The translations under genes and the position numbers were made by a program. From NCBI RefSeq assembly GCF_014048475.1, contig NZ_NWUS01000001.1, forward strand, positions 372,001 through 436,000: a stretch of DNA of 64,000 nucleotides. The letters run 5' to 3'. Below are positions 32,875-43,684 of this stretch, piece by piece (the stretch's first letter is position 1; each line of letters starts with the position of its first letter). A model generated the notes under the pieces. The model searched no databases, was not told the DNA's origin, and worked only from the letters and a program-made list of their open reading frames with translations. This DNA is from Bombella favorum (GTDB lineage Bacteria; Pseudomonadota; Alphaproteobacteria; Acetobacterales; Acetobacteraceae).

Positions 32875-33825
32875 TTATCCTTCCTGACTGAATTGGATAC
32901 GATGATGTATTTCATCAGCCGCCAATGTAGTATCGTCAAGTCTTTCGCAGGGCATAAATGATATGTTCCTTAAAGAAGACTGAACACGTCCCGCTTTTTC
33001 AAGTATGGTTAAGAAGCGTTCTATCCGGGATGACCGCCCCTTTAGAGGGAAAATACATACAGGTCTTTCCGTCGCCACCGCCTCTGACATCATGGAAACA
33101 CTATCCTGCGTGACTGCCAACGCATCAGAACAAGCCAATACCCCCATATAGGGGTTTTCTCCTCCGTCCCCTTCCATCACGACAGCACCCAGAGGAGCCA
33201 GACGCTCTTGAAGAACAGCTAGAGCCCGACGGGACGTACGTCGGGAAGGTGTCAACACACACCGGGCATTCGTCAGTCTCATGAAAGCAGCCAGTTCATC
33301 CGATAAAGCAACCGCTTCGGCTTCTTCCAACCTATAACGGCCATTCGAACCGCCGAGAAGCACACCCAGAACCTGCTGCGCCCCTGCACGGATGCGCTCC
33401 TTCCATTGCCCGACAGCTTGGTCCAAACGAGCCGGTGTGACGTCATGCATGGCCGTACGGACCGACAACACATTCGGCCCCACAAGGCGGTCATGCTGAC
33501 TAGCCACAACGAGGGCAAAAGGAGAAAGTTGTGCCCGTGGATGCTGTATCTGCACTACAGGCAATCCATAATGTTTACCCAAAGCCGCCCCAGCGACAGC
33601 ACCTTTCCCCCCCACACTAATGATGAGACGGGTTGAAGGGGTAAGGCTGAATGGGGCAAATAGACCCAGAGCATGCGGCCAAAAGCGGACGGGCAAACGT
33701 GAGACCAGTTTTTCCTTGTTGATAACAACAGGGTGAAACGTCCACGAAAACCCCGCTCGCTCTGCCAAACCTCGCCCCTGCGACCTCATCCCGGCGAAAT
33801 CTTCGGCTATGATGGCTGCGTGCAT
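32875..33825 (-). CDS. Mitochondrial fission ELM1-like family protein (glycosyltransferase-like fold)
   Basis: 316 aa. Family blocks: LIISVGGKGAVAGAALGKHY, VVQIQHPRAQLSPFALVVAS, HDRLVGPNVL, VLLGGSNGRYRL, LTPSRRTSRRALAVLQ, and AVTQDSVSMMSEAVATERPV with the GT-B-like C-terminal site. Bacterial members are often annotated as nucleoside-diphosphate-sugar epimerase-like, but substrate is unknown. I use the ATG at 33825 because GGAGGAG lies eight bases upstream and the protein then opens MHAAIIAEDFAGMRSQGRGL. Confidence 0.75.
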   Translation of the reverse strand: MHAAIIAEDFAGMRSQGRGLAERAGFSWTFHPVVINKEKLVSRLPVRFWPHALGLFAPFSLTPSTRLIISVGGKGAVAGAALGKHYGLPVVQIQHPRAQLSPFALVVASQHDRLVGPNVLSVRTAMHDVTPARLDQAVGQWKERIRAGAQQVLGVLLGGSNGRYRLEEAEAVALSDELAAFMRLTNARCVLTPSRRTSRRALAVLQERLAPLGAVVMEGDGGENPYMGVLACSDALAVTQDSVSMMSEAVATERPVCIFPLKGRSSRIERFLTILEKAGRVQSSLRNISFMPCERLDDTTLAADEIHHRIQFSQEG

Positions 33826-33893
33826 TCCTAATCTCCTCCGGGTATGGTCCCGTCCATCACACCAACATCCTTCTTCTGGCAAGACTGATCTTC

Positions 33894-35051
33894 ATGACAC
33901 AAACAGATTTCACGGACCTTGGCCTTTCCGGCCTACTTATTCAGGCGGCTCATAAAGCAGGCATGACAAAGCCAACGCCTATCCAGCAGCAAGGTATCCC
34001 TCCCCTTCTGGCAGGCCGTGACGTTCTTCTACCCGGCCAGACCGGCACAGGAAAAACTGCCGCCTTTGTCCTCCCTGCCCTCCAGAAGCTGGCCAGCATC
34101 AAGCAGGAAGAAACAGCCGATTCCATTCCGCGAGTTCTAATACTAGAACCTACCCGAGACCTCGCCATGCAGACAGCTAGCGTCTGCCGCCAACTTGGCC
34201 GCCAGCTTCCCCTCCGCACACGAGTGATCTGCGGTGGCGTGCCTCGTGAGCAGCAAGCTCTTTCTCTGGCACAGGGAGCCGACATCATCGTTGCCACGCA
34301 TGGGCGGCTTCTGGATTTTGTAGAAAAAGGCGAGCTGTCGCTAGAACATATCGTCTATCTAGTACTGGATGAAGCAGACCGTCTTCTTGATGAAGAATTT
34401 TCGGCCAGCATGACAGCTCTTGTGCCCTATATTGCTGACCGTCCCCAGACTATCTTCTGTTCGGCCACCTTGCCGGAACCTGTCATGGCGTTAGCAAAAC
34501 GGGTTACGAAAGACCCCGTCCGTGTCGAACCCGGTGAGGAAGAGGTCACGCCACGGCGCATCCGCCAGCAAGCCCTATTCATCACAGAAGCACAGAAAGA
34601 ACCGCTCCTTCTAACAGTGCTAGAACGGTCAAAGATACAGACTGGCTCCAAAACGGGCCGGGTCATCATTTTTACGAAAACGAAGCAAAAAGCCGATTCT
34701 GTTGCAAAGCTGCTAAGAAAAGCCGGTTATAAAGCCATTGCTCTTCACGGTGGCCAGACACAGGGCGACCGGAAGAAAACGCTTGAGCGTTATCAGACGC
34801 AGGCTAATTCCATTCTCGTAACAACGGACATTGCCGCCCGTGGCTTGGATATTGATGATATCCAGTTGGTCGTGAATATGGACCTACCACAGACGCCAGA
34901 ACTCTACATCCACCGCATCGGCCGGACAGCCCGTGCAGGGAAACAGGGCCGGGCCGTTACCTTCGCTACGCTAGATGAACGGACCCGCCTACGCGATATT
35001 GAAAAGCACATCCAGTACCGCATCCGCATCATTACAGCGGAAACACTGTAG
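33894..35051 (+). CDS. DEAD-box ATP-dependent RNA helicase (RhlE-like)
   Basis: 385 aa with the complete motif set: Q motif KPTPIQQQGIPPLLAG, Walker A GQTGTGKTAAF, PTRDLA, DEAD in YLVLDEADRLLDEEF, SAT in IFCSATLPE, and HRIGRTARAG. It ends just after the helicase core, so it lacks the basic tail of many RhlE proteins. Likely roles are ribosome assembly or mRNA turnover. Convergent with glyA. Confidence 0.88.
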   Translation: MTQTDFTDLGLSGLLIQAAHKAGMTKPTPIQQQGIPPLLAGRDVLLPGQTGTGKTAAFVLPALQKLASIKQEETADSIPRVLILEPTRDLAMQTASVCRQLGRQLPLRTRVICGGVPREQQALSLAQGADIIVATHGRLLDFVEKGELSLEHIVYLVLDEADRLLDEEFSASMTALVPYIADRPQTIFCSATLPEPVMALAKRVTKDPVRVEPGEEEVTPRRIRQQALFITEAQKEPLLLTVLERSKIQTGSKTGRVIIFTKTKQKADSVAKLLRKAGYKAIALHGGQTQGDRKKTLERYQTQANSILVTTDIAARGLDIDDIQLVVNMDLPQTPELYIHRIGRTARAGKQGRAVTFATLDERTRLRDIEKHIQYRIRIITAETL

Positions 35052-35062
35052 GGATAGCTCTT

Positions 35063-35098
35063 CCGAGGTGGCATGACTGTTACGTCATGCCACCTCGG
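35063..35098. terminator. Long perfect hairpin between the helicase gene and glyA
   Basis: Fifteen perfectly paired bases (CCGAGGTGGCATGAC and its complement) around a six-base loop. It lies between two convergent genes and so probably stops transcription in both directions. No strong T-run follows, so an mRNA-stabilising role is possible. Confidence 0.65.
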
Positions 35099-35110
35099 CT
35101 TCAGCCTTAA

Positions 35111-36406
35111 TCAGGCAGAGGCACGATCATAGATCGGGAAGCGAGCGCACAGCTCCTTCACATCCTTACGGATACGCTCAAAGGTAGCGTCATCATTCTC
35201 ATCAGCACTCAGCACGGCATCAATCATGCGGGCCACCTGACGGAACTCTGCCTCACCGAAGCCACGGGCCGTAGCAGCCGGGCTACCCAGACGCACGCCA
35301 GAAGTCACGAACGGCTTTTCAGGATCGAACGGCACGGCATTCTTATTGGCGGTAATGCCAGCACGCTCCATCAGGGCTTCAGCCTTCTTGCCGGTCACCT
35401 TCTTGGGGCGCAGGTCCACCAGCACGAGGTGAGTATCCGTACCACCCGTCACGATGTCGAACCCGCATTTCAGAAGTTCATCAGCCAGCGCACGAGCATT
35501 AGCCTGCACACGCTGCTGATACTCCTTGAACTCACCCTGCAGGGCCTCACCAAAGGCTACAGCCTTACCGGCGATGACGTGCATCAATGGCCCACCCTGA
35601 AGACCAGGGAACACCGCAGAGTTGATCTTCTTGGCAATATCCGCATCGTTGGTCATGATGATACCACCACGAGGACCACGCAGCGTCTTATGTGTCGTGG
35701 AGGTCGTGATATCTGCATAAGGAACCGGACTCGGATAAATACCAGCAGCCACCAGCCCAGCAAAATGGGCCATATCCACCATCAGAGAGGCACCGACCTC
35801 ATCAGCAATCTTGCGGAAACGGGGGAAATCAATCACGCGGGGATAGGCAGAACTACCAGCCACAATGATGCGGGGCTTATGCTCACGAGCCAGACGCTCC
35901 ATCTCCTCATAGTCGAGCAGACCGTCTTCACCACGCACGCCGTACTGCACGGCATTGAACCACTTACCGGAATAGTTCGGGGCTGCACCGTGGGTCAGAT
36001 GACCACCAGCGGCAAGGCTCATACCGAGGATGGTGTCACCCGGCTTTGCCAGTGCCATGAAGGCCGCCTGGTTGGCGTTGGCACCTGAATGCGGCTGGAC
36101 ATTGACGTACTCAGCGCCGAAAAGCTTCTTCAAACGGTCGATGGCAAGGTTCTCGACCTTGTCCACATCAACGCAACCACCATAATAGCGGCGGCCCGGC
36201 AGACCCTCGGCGTATTTGTTAGTCAGGACAGAACCCTGAGCCTCCATTACGGCGAAGGACGCCATGTTCTCAGAAGCGATCAGCTCGATGCCATCCTGCT
36301 GACGTTCGAGCTCGGCATTCAGGATTGCACTGACCTCATGATCACGCTCTTTGAGAGCGGCATGGAAAAAAGAGTGCAGACCGGCCTGATTGGTGCTTTT
36401 GGACAT
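35111..36406 (-). CDS. glyA: Serine hydroxymethyltransferase
   Basis: A 431-aa PLP enzyme interconverting serine and glycine with tetrahydrofolate. Blocks: [56 protein letters not shown], and [17 protein letters not shown] holding the PLP lysine. I use the ATG at 36406 ([10 protein letters not shown]); the longer reading adds seven residues without support. Confidence 0.96.
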   Translation of the reverse strand: MSKSTNQAGLHSFFHAALKERDHEVSAILNAELERQQDGIELIASENMASFAVMEAQGSVLTNKYAEGLPGRRYYGGCVDVDKVENLAIDRLKKLFGAEYVNVQPHSGANANQAAFMALAKPGDTILGMSLAAGGHLTHGAAPNYSGKWFNAVQYGVRGEDGLLDYEEMERLAREHKPRIIVAGSSAYPRVIDFPRFRKIADEVGASLMVDMAHFAGLVAAGIYPSPVPYADITTSTTHKTLRGPRGGIIMTNDADIAKKINSAVFPGLQGGPLMHVIAGKAVAFGEALQGEFKEYQQRVQANARALADELLKCGFDIVTGGTDTHLVLVDLRPKKVTGKKAEALMERAGITANKNAVPFDPEKPFVTSGVRLGSPAATARGFGEAEFRQVARMIDAVLSADENDDATFERIRKDVKELCARFPIYDRASA

Positions 36407-36516
36407 TATCATCCATACTCCCCGCAAAAAAACTCTTTTCTTTCTATAGGCGCGAGAGCCAAGCGCGTCTATCGTTGCACGTTAATTACGTTTAAAAAAT
36501 GCGAGAGTGTCCTTCA

Positions 36517-37965
36517 ATGACCTTGCCCTTCTGGCAAACCAAACAAGTTCCCCCTCCAGAGAGCCAAAATAACGGGCTGAAACGTGTGTTCGGCCCGTGG
36601 CGTCTCATCGCCATGGGCGTTGGTGTTACCGTTGGGACAGGTCTTTTCTCCCTTACCGGTGTTGCCGCTGGCCAAAATGCAGGGCCAGCAGTGGTTATCT
36701 CCTTCCTCATCGCTGCCATTGCAGCCAGTTTTGCCGGGCTTTGCTATGCCGAGCTAGCCGGAATGCTGCCTGCCGGTGGCTCGGCCTATGCCTACGCTTA
36801 TGCTGGACTGGGCGAGATTGTCGCGTGGATCATCGGCTGGGACCTGATCCTTGAATATACAGTCGGGGCCGCTGCCGTAGCCTCCAGCGCTTCGGGTTAT
36901 ATTGCCTCCCTACTCAAGGGATGGAACATCATTATTGATCCACGATTACTCAACCCACCAGGGACCACCGTCACTATGCCGGATGGCCATACAGCGCAGG
37001 CATGGTGCAATGCTCCGGGGATGCTGCTCCTCTTCATCATCACCCTGATGCTGATGCGGGGGACCAACTTTTCCGTCCGTCTTAACTCACTGGTTGTGCT
37101 GATCAAGATTCTCGTCATTGTCGGCCTGATCATCGTCTGCACGCCTTTTGTTGATACCAGCCACTTCCATCCCTTCATCCCTGCCAATACGGGAGAATTC
37201 GGGCAGTTTGGCATCAGCGGGATCATGCGTGCTGCTGGAATGGCCTTCTTTGCCTATGTCGGTATTGATATTGTCTCCACAGCAGCGCAGGATACAAAAA
37301 ATCCCCAACGCAACATGCCGATCGGCATTCTGGGCAGCCTACTGACCTGTGCCGTCATCTATGTCGTCTTTTCCACCATCCTTGTTGGTGTGGTGGACTA
37401 TCACACCCTCGCCCATGACCCCAGCCCCGTCGCCACAGCCATGGACAAGATCAATATGCCCTGGATGGCGGTCTTGGTGAAAATCGGCATTACATTTGGC
37501 TTTATCTCCGTCTTGTTTGGCCTGCTCATCGGGCAAAGCCGCATTGCCATGAACATGGCCGAAGATGGGTTGCTTCCCACCTTCATTGCCCGCCTTCACG
37601 AGGGTACCCGCACCCCGTGGACGGCGCACATCGTCACCGCCGTAGCGGCTGCTTTGCTGGCCGGTTGCGTCCCCATCGCCACTTTGGGAGAAATGACCTC
37701 CATTGGAACACTGCTGGCCTTCGTCATCGTCTCCGCTGGCGTTACGGCTCTGCGCCTCCGGGCTCCGGATGCACCACGCAGTTTCCGTGTACCGGGTGGG
37801 CCGTTTGTGATTCCCCTGCTAGGCATCATCTCCTGCGGCATCGTTATGGGGTCCATGAGCGGTCTAACATGGGTCCGTCTGCTGGTCTGGTTGGTTCTAG
37901 GGTTCTGTGTCTATTTCGCTTATGGCATCAGAAAAAGCCGCTTACGCAATAACTCTATCAATTAG
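36517..37965 (+). CDS. APC-family amino acid permease, paralogue 1
   Basis: A 482-aa polytopic membrane protein (about 12 helices) of the cationic amino acid transporter branch. Typical: LIAMGVGVTVGTGLFSLTG in helix 1, SFAGLCYAELAGMLPAGGSA, GWDLILEYTVGAAAVASS, MAFFAYVGIDIVSTAAQDTK in helix 6, and GQSRIAMNMAEDGLLP. I start at ATG 36517 (MTLPFWQTK). Two close paralogues follow in tandem. Substrate not deducible from sequence alone. Confidence 0.88.
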   Translation: MTLPFWQTKQVPPPESQNNGLKRVFGPWRLIAMGVGVTVGTGLFSLTGVAAGQNAGPAVVISFLIAAIAASFAGLCYAELAGMLPAGGSAYAYAYAGLGEIVAWIIGWDLILEYTVGAAAVASSASGYIASLLKGWNIIIDPRLLNPPGTTVTMPDGHTAQAWCNAPGMLLLFIITLMLMRGTNFSVRLNSLVVLIKILVIVGLIIVCTPFVDTSHFHPFIPANTGEFGQFGISGIMRAAGMAFFAYVGIDIVSTAAQDTKNPQRNMPIGILGSLLTCAVIYVVFSTILVGVVDYHTLAHDPSPVATAMDKINMPWMAVLVKIGITFGFISVLFGLLIGQSRIAMNMAEDGLLPTFIARLHEGTRTPWTAHIVTAVAAALLAGCVPIATLGEMTSIGTLLAFVIVSAGVTALRLRAPDAPRSFRVPGGPFVIPLLGIISCGIVMGSMSGLTWVRLLVWLVLGFCVYFAYGIRKSRLRNNSIN

Positions 37966-38096
37966 GGTAGAAATTTATAATATTATTCCATAGAAGAGGG
38001 CTCACTATAGATGTGGTGCCCTCTTTGGGCACCGCCTCTGTCTGAAATAACAACCAGAACAGATCAGAACCGACCTGACATGGAATCTTCTTCACC

Positions 38097-39539
38097 ATGA
38101 TGTCATCCCTCTGGCGCAAGAAAGCCATCACCTCCTCAGCCTCTACCCAAACGGGGCTGAAACGCATTTTCGGCACATGGCAGCTTATTGCTATCGGTGT
38201 AGGCGTGACCATTGGGGCCGGTCTCTTCTCCCTTACAGGTGTGGCCTCCGGCCTCTATGCCGGTCCGGCCATTCCTCTTGCTTTCCTCATTGCTGCCATA
38301 GCCGCCAGCTTTGCTGGTCTCTGCTATGCTGAACTGGCTGGGATGATCCCTTCTGGAGGGTCGGCCTATTCCTACGCCTATGCTGCTTTAGGTGAGTTTG
38401 TAGCATGGGTCATCGGCTGGGATCTGATCCTTGAGTATACTGTCAGCACAGCTGCCGTGGCCTCCAGTTGGTCCGGTTATATGACCTCTTTCCTCAAGGA
38501 TTGGGGCATCGTCATAGACCCGAGGCTGTTACACCCACCCATGACACTGGTGGAGCTACCTGATGGGCATATGGCCCATGCATGGTTTAATGCACCCTGC
38601 CTGTTTATTCTTTGGCTTGTCACCACCATGCTGACACGGGGCACAAAAGAATCTTCCCGGATGAACGGCCTCATTGTGGGTATCAAGGTCTGTGTGCTGG
38701 TCGGTCTGGTCGTGGCCTGTCTTCCACATATCCAGATGGCCCATTTCCACCCTTTCATCCCCCCCAATGAAGGTCATTACGGGGAGTTCGGTTTTAGTGG
38801 CGTCATGCGGGCGGCGGGGATGGCCTTTCTGGCCTATATCGGCTTCGATATCGTCTCTACAGCTGCGCACGATACAAAAAATCCTCAGCGGTCGATGCCT
38901 ATTGCCATTCTGGGCAGTCAGATCATCTGTGCGATCGTCTATGTTGTCGTGTCTGCCGTATTGGTTGGCGTGGTGGATTATCACCATTTTGCGCATGATC
39001 CGAGCCCGGTCGCCACCGTCATGGATGTCGTCAATCTGCCGTGGCTCAGCTTGCTCATCAAAGGGGGTATCTGTCTGGGGTATGTCTCGGTCGTTTACGG
39101 CCTACTGATGGGCCAGAGCCGTATTCTGATGAGCATGTCTCAAGATGGCCTGTTGCCTGCTTTTTTCCGCCGGATGCACCCCAAGAGCCATACGCCGGTC
39201 CCTAGCCATATGCTCAGCTTCCTCGCAAGCGGCCTACTAGCCTGCTGCCTGCCCATTGATATTCTGGCCAATATGGCCTCCATTGGCACACTAACGGCAT
39301 TCGTAATCGTCTGTGCAGGCGTCATTGCCCTGCGCTTCACGGCACCTGATGCTCCCCGTACCTTCCGTCTGCCGGGCGGCCCTCTGCTTATTCCGTCCTT
39401 AGGCATTATTTCTTGCGGCAGCGTCATGCTCTCCATGAGCCTAATCACATGGGGGCGCCTAATTCTCTGGTTAGCCATTGGTGCCATCATTTATTTCACT
39501 TATAGCATACGGCACAGTCATCTCAGGGCGGACGACTGA
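38097..39539 (+). CDS. APC-family amino acid permease, paralogue 2
   Basis: 480 aa, aligning throughout with its two neighbours: GVGVTIGAGLFSLTGVASGL, AELAGMIPSGGSAYSYAYAA, MAFLAYIGFDIVSTAAHDTK, GQSRILMSMSQDGLLPAFFR. The ATG at 38097 has a weak upstream site, and the next codon is also ATG. Differences in helix 1 (Ala instead of Thr after GAG) and in the external loop after helix 3 could alter substrate choice. Confidence 0.86.
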   Translation: MMSSLWRKKAITSSASTQTGLKRIFGTWQLIAIGVGVTIGAGLFSLTGVASGLYAGPAIPLAFLIAAIAASFAGLCYAELAGMIPSGGSAYSYAYAALGEFVAWVIGWDLILEYTVSTAAVASSWSGYMTSFLKDWGIVIDPRLLHPPMTLVELPDGHMAHAWFNAPCLFILWLVTTMLTRGTKESSRMNGLIVGIKVCVLVGLVVACLPHIQMAHFHPFIPPNEGHYGEFGFSGVMRAAGMAFLAYIGFDIVSTAAHDTKNPQRSMPIAILGSQIICAIVYVVVSAVLVGVVDYHHFAHDPSPVATVMDVVNLPWLSLLIKGGICLGYVSVVYGLLMGQSRILMSMSQDGLLPAFFRRMHPKSHTPVPSHMLSFLASGLLACCLPIDILANMASIGTLTAFVIVCAGVIALRFTAPDAPRTFRLPGGPLLIPSLGIISCGSVMLSMSLITWGRLILWLAIGAIIYFTYSIRHSHLRADD

Positions 39540-39589
39540 ACGGCGGCCCCCTTTTCCAGACGACACTGAAACATCGTGGAGCAAAGTGC

Positions 39590-41032
39590 ATGAGACGGCC
39601 TTTCTGGCGTACCAAACCGATACAGACAGCAGCCCCTAATATGGGGTTGCACCGTGTACTGGGCCCTTGGCAACTAGTTGCCCTTGGGGTTGGTGTCACC
39701 GTTGGGGCGGGCTTATTCTCCATGACAGGCGTTGCTGCTGGTCAGTATGCTGGTCCGGCCGTGACGCTCTCCTTCATAATCGCTGCCATTGCCTGCGCCT
39801 TTGCCGGTCTCTGCTATGCTGAGCTGGCAGGCATGATTCCCGAAGCAGGCTCTGCCTATACCTATGCTTATACCTCCATGGGGGAAGGCATTGCGTGGAT
39901 CATCGGCTGGGATCTTATTCTGGAATATACTGTTAATGCTTCCACGGTAGCCTCCAGCTGGTCCGGTTATTTTGGAACCCTGCTGCACCAGATCGGTATC
40001 CCGGTTGATCCCCGCCTACTAGCCCCCACCGGGGCCTCTATCATGATGCCTGACGGACAATTTGTCCGCGCCTGGTTCAACGCCCCTGCCGTCTTCATCA
40101 TCTTCGCTGTGACTGGGCTGCTAATGTATGGCACCAGAGGGTCTAGCAAGATCAACATGGCAATCGTTGCGCTTAAGCTGCTGATCATTGGCAGTGTGAC
40201 AGTCATCTGCCTACCTCACATTAAGTCTGCCAACCTTCATCCCTTCATCCCCACCAATACGGGACAATTCGGAGCCTTTGGGCCAAGTGGTGTCATGCGG
40301 GCCGCTGGTCTTATCTTCTTTGCCTATATCGGTTTTGATATCGTCTCCACCGCAGCACAGGACAGCCATAATCCTCAACGGAATATCCCGCTGAGTATTC
40401 TGGGAAGTCTGGTCCTTGCCGCCCTCATTTACGCAATCTTCTCATTCGTGATTGTTGGTGTAGTCAATTATCGGACGATGCTGCATGACCCGAACCCTGT
40501 AGCAACTGTCCTGCACAGCCTTCATATCCCGTGGTTCTCTGCCCTAATCACATTCGGTATTGCTCTGGGCTATATTTCCGTCATCTACGGGCTGCTCATG
40601 GGCCAGAGCCGTATCTGCCTTTCCATGGCCAAGGACGGCCTGCTGCCATCACTCTTTGAGAAACTGAATGAGCGCAGCAAGACCCCTTGGAGTTCACACA
40701 TTCTCACCGCCGTGATTGCCAGCCTTCTGGCTGCGTGCCTACCTATCGATATTCTCGGCAAGATGACATCCATCGGAACATTGCTAGCCTTCATCATCGT
40801 CTGCTTCGGTGTGATGTTCCTACGTTTACGTCAACCCAATGCTGTACGCCGCTTCCGGACTCCCGGCGGTCCGTTCCTCGTGCCAATCCTTGGTATTCTT
40901 TCCTGCGGCACTGTCATGCTCGCCATGGACCTTATGACATGGGTCAGGCTAGCCCTGTGGCTGCTCATTGGTCTAGGGGTCTATGCCTGCTATGGCCTGC
41001 ACCATAGCCGCCTGAAGCATAAACAGCACTAA
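39590..41032 (+). CDS. APC-family amino acid permease, paralogue 3
   Basis: 480 aa; GVGVTVGAGLFSMTGVAAGQ, AELAGMIPEAGSAYTYAYTS, LIFFAYIGFDIVSTAAQDSH, GQSRICLSMAKDGLLP. It lies 50 bp after paralogue 2 and ends before a strong terminator, so the three permeases may share a transcript. Serial duplication is the simplest origin. Confidence 0.86.
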   Translation: MRRPFWRTKPIQTAAPNMGLHRVLGPWQLVALGVGVTVGAGLFSMTGVAAGQYAGPAVTLSFIIAAIACAFAGLCYAELAGMIPEAGSAYTYAYTSMGEGIAWIIGWDLILEYTVNASTVASSWSGYFGTLLHQIGIPVDPRLLAPTGASIMMPDGQFVRAWFNAPAVFIIFAVTGLLMYGTRGSSKINMAIVALKLLIIGSVTVICLPHIKSANLHPFIPTNTGQFGAFGPSGVMRAAGLIFFAYIGFDIVSTAAQDSHNPQRNIPLSILGSLVLAALIYAIFSFVIVGVVNYRTMLHDPNPVATVLHSLHIPWFSALITFGIALGYISVIYGLLMGQSRICLSMAKDGLLPSLFEKLNERSKTPWSSHILTAVIASLLAACLPIDILGKMTSIGTLLAFIIVCFGVMFLRLRQPNAVRRFRTPGGPFLVPILGILSCGTVMLAMDLMTWVRLALWLLIGLGVYACYGLHHSRLKHKQH

Positions 41033-41053
41033 GAAGCAGAGCCTGTCTCGGAT

Positions 41054-42514
<1,461 letters not shown>

Positions 42515-42534
42515 GCTCAGGAAAATACAGGCAC

Positions 42535-42576
42535 AAAAAAACCCCACGAGCCAGATACAGACCCATGGGGTTTTCT
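42535..42576. terminator. Bidirectional terminator
   Basis: AAAAAACCCCA, a 20-base loop, then TGGGGTTTTCT. A/T tracts on both sides fit termination of the plus-strand hemB operon and of the minus-strand gene ending at 42602. Confidence 0.75.
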
Positions 42577-42601
42577 ATTTCCTTCTCACAGGAAGGCGAG
42601 C

Positions 42602-42919
42602 TCACCCGCGGCGATGGTGTGTATTCCGCCGGTGCTTGCTAACCACATGCCCACGGAAAGCCACAGTCCGAACGGCAACACCCCGGTGGTAATGCGAAGC
42701 AGCAAAGCGCATCGCTGCACCAGAATGTGCATGAGAAGCCGATCGATGAGCCAGCGTTACATGATGAAATGCTGACGGCGGAGCAATAAGAGCACTGAAG
42801 GTCAGCTTACTTGCTTCATGTTCCGTCAGAATACGATCCGCATGGGCTGCGGGAGCGGATACCAACCCTGCAAACCCCAGAAGCCCAAAAAGAACCCCTC
42901 CCTTAAGGGATTTCACCAT
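42602..42919 (-). CDS. Small secreted His/Arg-rich protein
   Basis: 105 aa. Signal peptide MVKSLKGGVLFGLLGFAGLV with cleavage after PAAHA. The mature part is rich in His, Arg, Ser and Ala (AHRSASHAHSGAAMRFAASH; KHRRNTHHRRG). No family recognised. The histidines could bind metal or give charge at low pH; inference. Confidence 0.6.
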   Translation of the reverse strand: MVKSLKGGVLFGLLGFAGLVSAPAAHADRILTEHEASKLTFSALIAPPSAFHHVTLAHRSASHAHSGAAMRFAASHYHRGVAVRTVAFRGHVVSKHRRNTHHRRG

Positions 42920-43072
42920 GTCCTCAACCCTCCACCTTTTCCCATCGCCTCGTCACAACGGGAATAGCCCTCACCTTACAAATAGTCGCTAAGTCTAACC
43001 ATAGAAGGACGAAGAAAGCAACGCCCGAACCCTAGGCCAACTTTTATTTAATGAGGACTAATTCCCTCCGAA

Positions 43073-43408
43073 TTAGCCTTCGTTCTTCAACAGGCCTTTT
43101 TCGGACAGCAGGCTCTCAAGCTCGCCACTCTGATACATATCAGTGACGATATCACACCCGCCAATGAACTCACCCTTCACATAAAGCTGCGGGATTGTCG
43201 GCCACTGGGAGAAATCCTTGATACCCTGACGCATTTCCGGGCTCTCGAGCACGTTCTCTGTCTCAAAATCCACACCTACATGGGTAAGAATCTGCACGAC
43301 ACGAGCAGAGAACCCACATTGCGGGAACTGCTTGTCACCCTTCATGAAGAGCATCACAGGGTTTTTGTCCACCAAGGACTGGATGGTCTGAAAAACAGCC
43401 TCACTCAT
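43073..43408 (-). CDS. grxD: Monothiol glutaredoxin (Grx4/GrxD type)
   Basis: 111 aa with the CGFS active site in MKGDKQFPQCGFSARVVQIL and the glutathione-binding WPTIPQLYVKGEFIGGCDIV. Such proteins carry [2Fe-2S] clusters and work with BolA in iron-sulfur handling; bolA is the adjacent upstream gene. Confidence 0.95.
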   Translation of the reverse strand: MSEAVFQTIQSLVDKNPVMLFMKGDKQFPQCGFSARVVQILTHVGVDFETENVLESPEMRQGIKDFSQWPTIPQLYVKGEFIGGCDIVTDMYQSGELESLLSEKGLLKNEG

Positions 43409-43426
43409 TTGATCATGTCCTCTCGA

Positions 43427-43657
43427 TCAACCAGGAATGCGTGTCTTCACGGCCAGAGCATGTAGCTCTGTCCCGACACGATCCCCGAAAGCCTCATAAA
43501 CCAGCTTATGCTGTTTTACCCGTGGCACACCACGAAATGTCTCGCTGACAACCTCACAGGCAAAATGATCGCCATCACCTGCGAGGTCTTCAACCACAAT
43601 CTCTGCATCAGGAAAAGCCGCCCGAAGGGTCTTTTCGATCTCTTCTGCTGTCATCAT
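43427..43657 (-). CDS. BolA family protein
   Basis: 76 aa. Pattern: LRAAFPDAEIVVEDLAGDGD, HFACEVVSETFRGVPRVKQH with the conserved His, and VYEAFGDRVGTELHALAVKT. Partner of the monothiol glutaredoxin 18 bp downstream. The second ATG (43654) is equally plausible as start. Confidence 0.92.
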   Translation of the reverse strand: MMTAEEIEKTLRAAFPDAEIVVEDLAGDGDHFACEVVSETFRGVPRVKQHKLVYEAFGDRVGTELHALAVKTRIPG

Positions 43658-43684
43658 GGTCGAAACCTCCCTATCTGCGTTTCC

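Noticed and set aside
35429-36088. Plus-strand frame opposite glyA
   Set aside because: Shadow of a highly conserved enzyme; translated product is Thr/His/Arg-rich without family features.
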